Position numbers and translations under genes: made by a program. The notes beneath the pieces are model-generated. The model was not told where the DNA came from and did not search any database. It saw only the letters and a list, made by a program, of their open reading frames with translations. Below, one piece after another: positions 38,517 through 40,484 of a stretch of 40,484 nucleotides of DNA. Position 1 is the stretch's first letter. The number at the start of each line of letters is the position of its first letter. The stretch is from DASRFA01 sp035651755 (lineage in GTDB: Bacteria > Desulfobacterota > Binatia > UBA12015), in contig DASRFA010000048.1 in the NCBI GenBank assembly GCA_035651755.1, forward strand, positions 1 through 40,484. Reading direction: 5' to 3'.

Positions 38517-39293
38517 ATGGCAAATCGGTTCGAGGGCAAGGTCGCCGTCGTGACGGGCGCTGCGGGCGGCATCGGCCGCGCGACCGTCGACCGCCTGGCG
38601 CGCGAGGGGGCGCGCATCGCCGCGGTCGACATCGATCGCGGCGCGCTCGACGAGGTGGCGGCGGGCGTACGCGCGCACGGGTCCGAGATGCTCGCGATCC
38701 CGGCCGACGTGACCCGGGCCGAGGACGTCCGCGGGTTTCTCGACGACGCCTCGACCCGCTTCGGCGGCGTCGACCTCCTCTTCAACAATGCCGGCATCGA
38801 GGGCGTCGTGACGCCGTTCGAGGAGTATCCCGAGGACGTCTTCGATCGGGTCATGGCAGTGAACGTCCGCGGCGTGTTCCTCGGACTCAAGTACGCGCTC
38901 CCCAGGATGCGCGCGCGCGGCGGCGGCGCGATCGTGAACACGTCCTCGGTCGCGGGCCTCACCGGCAACCCGCTGGTGTCCGCCTACATCACGAGCAAGC
39001 ACGCCGTGATCGGCCTCACGCGCTCAGCGGCGATGGCCGGCGCCGCCGACGGCGTGCGCGTGAACGCGGTCTGCCCCGCCCCGATCGAGACCCGCATGAT
39101 GCGATCGCTCGAGGAGGGCTTCGCCCCGGGCGCTCCGGAGAGCGTCAAGACCATGATGAAGACGCGCATCCCGCTCGGGCGCTACGGGACGCCCGACGAG
39201 ATCGCGGCAGTGGTCGCTTTCCTCTTCAGCGACGACGCCCGCTACATCACCGGCGCGATCTACCCGGTCGACGGCGGCATGACGGTCGGCTGA
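38517..39293 (+). CDS. Short-chain dehydrogenase/reductase
   Basis: 258-residue classical SDR. NAD(P)-binding TGAAGGIG at 13-20, NNAG at 90-93, catalytic S144 (NTSSVAG), Y157 and K161 (YITSK), and the usual C-terminal GAIYPVDGGMTVG. An Asp after strand 2 (AVDIDRG) suggests preference for NAD over NADP. The substrate is unknown. ATG at 38517, 181 bases from the divergent methyltransferase gene. It converges with the DUF1835 gene 18 bases downstream. Confidence 0.93.
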   Translation: MANRFEGKVAVVTGAAGGIGRATVDRLAREGARIAAVDIDRGALDEVAAGVRAHGSEMLAIPADVTRAEDVRGFLDDASTRFGGVDLLFNNAGIEGVVTPFEEYPEDVFDRVMAVNVRGVFLGLKYALPRMRARGGGAIVNTSSVAGLTGNPLVSAYITSKHAVIGLTRSAAMAGAADGVRVNAVCPAPIETRMMRSLEEGFAPGAPESVKTMMKTRIPLGRYGTPDEIAAVVAFLFSDDARYITGAIYPVDGGMTVG

Positions 39294-39311
39294 AGGTCGC
39301 GCACCGGCTCT

Positions 39312-40313
39312 TCACGACCCGGCAACGACCGATCCGCGAACGCCGTCCCAGCGCCAGCGCGCGTCCCGCCCGCACAGGTGGACGCCCCCGAGCCAGCGAT
39401 CGATGCCGTTCGCGCGCACGTGGTCGAGCTCGCCCGCGAGCACCGCGCGCCCGGCGTCGGTGAGCGCGACGCGCCGCCGCCAGAGGGCCGGTCCGCCGCC
39501 CTCGCGCGCGAACGGCCTCCCGTCGTCGAGAGCCGCGAGCGGCACCGACGCTCGCGCGCCGAGGCGCTCCAGGATCCAGGCGAAGACGGCGTCGCCGAGG
39601 AAGATCGCGCCTTCGCGCTCGTGATGGGCCGCGCGATAGGCGTCGGCGAGCGCCGTCGGACCGGTCGCGATCGCCTCGAGCGCCTGGCGCTCCGTCCGCG
39701 AGAGGCCGCGTTCGACCCACGGCAGCTCCTCGAGGTGACGGCGGAGGGCGGCCGCGAGGAACGGCAGCAGCCCCGGCGCTCCGGCGAGGAAGCGCTCGAT
39801 CTCGGTCGGGTCGGGGGCCGTGAAGGCGCGCCAAGCGTCCACGGCGACGGCGAGCTGCGGCTCGCGCACGGGCGCGCGGCGCTCGAAGAGCGGCTGGAGG
39901 CGCTCGACCGCGATCGTGCCCAGGTAGTCGTCCGTCTGGACGAGAGAGACGCGTGCCGGCTCGTTCGCCGCGGCGCGCGCGCGCACACCACCCTCGTCCG
40001 CGAGCCACGCGAGCACCTGGACGAGCTGGAGCTGGTCGTAGAGGTCGTGCTCGAACCACAGCACGAGCTCGTCGTGGTCGGCGTACGCGGCGATCGCCGC
40101 GTCGCGCGCGGCGAAGTCGCGCCCCACGGCGGCGAGCGCGCCCCAGCCGGCTTCCGCGATGAAGCGCGCCCGGACGGAGGAGAGCTCGCGCAGCGCCACG
40201 CCTGCCGGCACGGGGCCCTCGTGCAGCACGTCGCGCCACGGCAGGATGTCGCCCGCGATGCCGGCCGCGCGCATCCGCTCGACGGCCGCGTCGCCGTTCG
40301 TCACGTGCAGCAT
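39312..40313 (-). CDS. DUF1835 domain protein
   Basis: 333 residues. It begins MLHVTNGDAAVERMRAAGIA and then ILPWRDVLHEGPVP, the DUF1835 signature (HVTNGD and the W-R-D-x-L-x-E-G-P motif). Next comes LVLWFEHDLYDQLQLVQVLA, then helical regions with SRTERQALEAIATG resembling a C-terminal DUF3658-like/winged part. Function is unknown. ATG at 40313 matches the family N-terminus better than ATG at 40349 (12 residues longer). It is divergent from the CoA-transferase gene that starts at 40415. Confidence 0.85.
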   Translation of the reverse strand: MLHVTNGDAAVERMRAAGIAGDILPWRDVLHEGPVPAGVALRELSSVRARFIAEAGWGALAAVGRDFAARDAAIAAYADHDELVLWFEHDLYDQLQLVQVLAWLADEGGVRARAAANEPARVSLVQTDDYLGTIAVERLQPLFERRAPVREPQLAVAVDAWRAFTAPDPTEIERFLAGAPGLLPFLAAALRRHLEELPWVERGLSRTERQALEAIATGPTALADAYRAAHHEREGAIFLGDAVFAWILERLGARASVPLAALDDGRPFAREGGGPALWRRRVALTDAGRAVLAGELDHVRANGIDRWLGGVHLCGRDARWRWDGVRGSVVAGS

Positions 40314-40414
40314 CGCGCGATTCTGGTACAAGCGGCGCGCGACCGCCATCCGCCGCTCCGCGACGCGCGACCGCGGAATCGCGGCGACACCGTCGCGGAC
40401 GGAGACGAGCCGAC

Positions 40415-40484
40415 TTGGATGCCCGACCGCTGAACGACGTCCGCGTGCTCGACCTCGGCCAGGTCTACAACGGCCCGTACTGCG
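40415..40484 (+). CDS. CaiB/BaiF family CoA-transferase, N-terminal fragment at window edge
   Basis: The frame from TTG at 40415 reads MDARPLNDVRVLDLGQVYNG then PYC before the window ends. R-V-L-D-L-x-x-V-x-x-G-P-Y-C is the N-terminal signature of class III (CaiB/BaiF) CoA-transferases. GGAGA about 8 bases upstream supports the TTG start. An ATG at 40419, one base out of this frame, stops after four codons. Only 23 residues are visible. Confidence 0.7.
   Translation, partial: MDARPLNDVRVLDLGQVYNGPYC

Overview
The window is about 40.5 kb of very GC-rich bacterial chromosome, densely coding, with strong G/C at third codon positions and therefore many long antisense shadow frames. The tig-clpP-clpX order, a Myxococcus-type Cys-rich repeat (DUF4215) protein, a GH116 glucosidase, DUF1614 and DUF6496 proteins and a GMC/gluconate-dehydrogenase-like pair suggest a soil or sediment lineage of the former Deltaproteobacteria (Myxococcota or Binatota-like). 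That placement is inference: there is no rRNA gene here. I see no prophage, transposase, CRISPR array or restriction system.

Layout. 1-3.3 kb (minus): protein quality control, tRNA-Leu(UAG) then tig, clpP, clpX (cut by the window edge). 3.35-7.9 kb: small PGPGW membrane protein, universal stress protein, RMD1/DUF155-like membrane protein, periplasmic cytochrome c, and a phosphotransferase/P-loop kinase fusion. 7.9-10.15 kb (minus): two-gene oxidoreductase unit (small subunit plus GMC flavoprotein). 10.15-11.5 kb: a 2x[4Fe-4S] ferredoxin and a zinc-ribbon protein lying between two clusters of an unusual double-hairpin repeat. 11.5-12.2 kb (minus): Gly-rich RRM RNA-binding protein and a small basic protein. 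12.4-17.7 kb: secreted beta-helix protein, then an opposing pair (GH116 glycosidase, NTF2-like protein).

17.9-25.9 kb (plus): a five-gene surface-glycan operon (GT4, GT-C membrane glycosyltransferase, methyltransferase, GT2-GT4 fusion, unknown protein), the last four genes linked by 4-bp stop/start overlaps. 26-29 kb (minus): a seven-helix sensor-like protein with no output domain, a secreted protein and a DUF1614 protein. 29-33 kb: GPH-type MFS transporter, membrane-anchored SGNH hydrolase-like protein, GNAT acetyltransferase. 33-36.3 kb: secreted six-Ig-repeat protein, a frameshifted RTX-like pseudogene, a histone-H1-like DUF6496 protein and a response-regulator remnant, which together look like a decaying island. 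36.4-40.5 kb: dicarboxylate/amino-acid symporter, exported methyltransferase-like protein, SDR oxidoreductase, DUF1835 protein and the start of a CaiB/BaiF CoA-transferase.

The observations most worth following are the covarying double-hairpin repeats at 10165-10279 and 11356-11507, the multi-frameshift RTX pseudogene at 34920-35577, the output-less sensor at 25983-27014 and the coupled glycan operon with its two-domain glycosyltransferase. No complete, clearly novel defence or metabolic system could be established from sequence alone.
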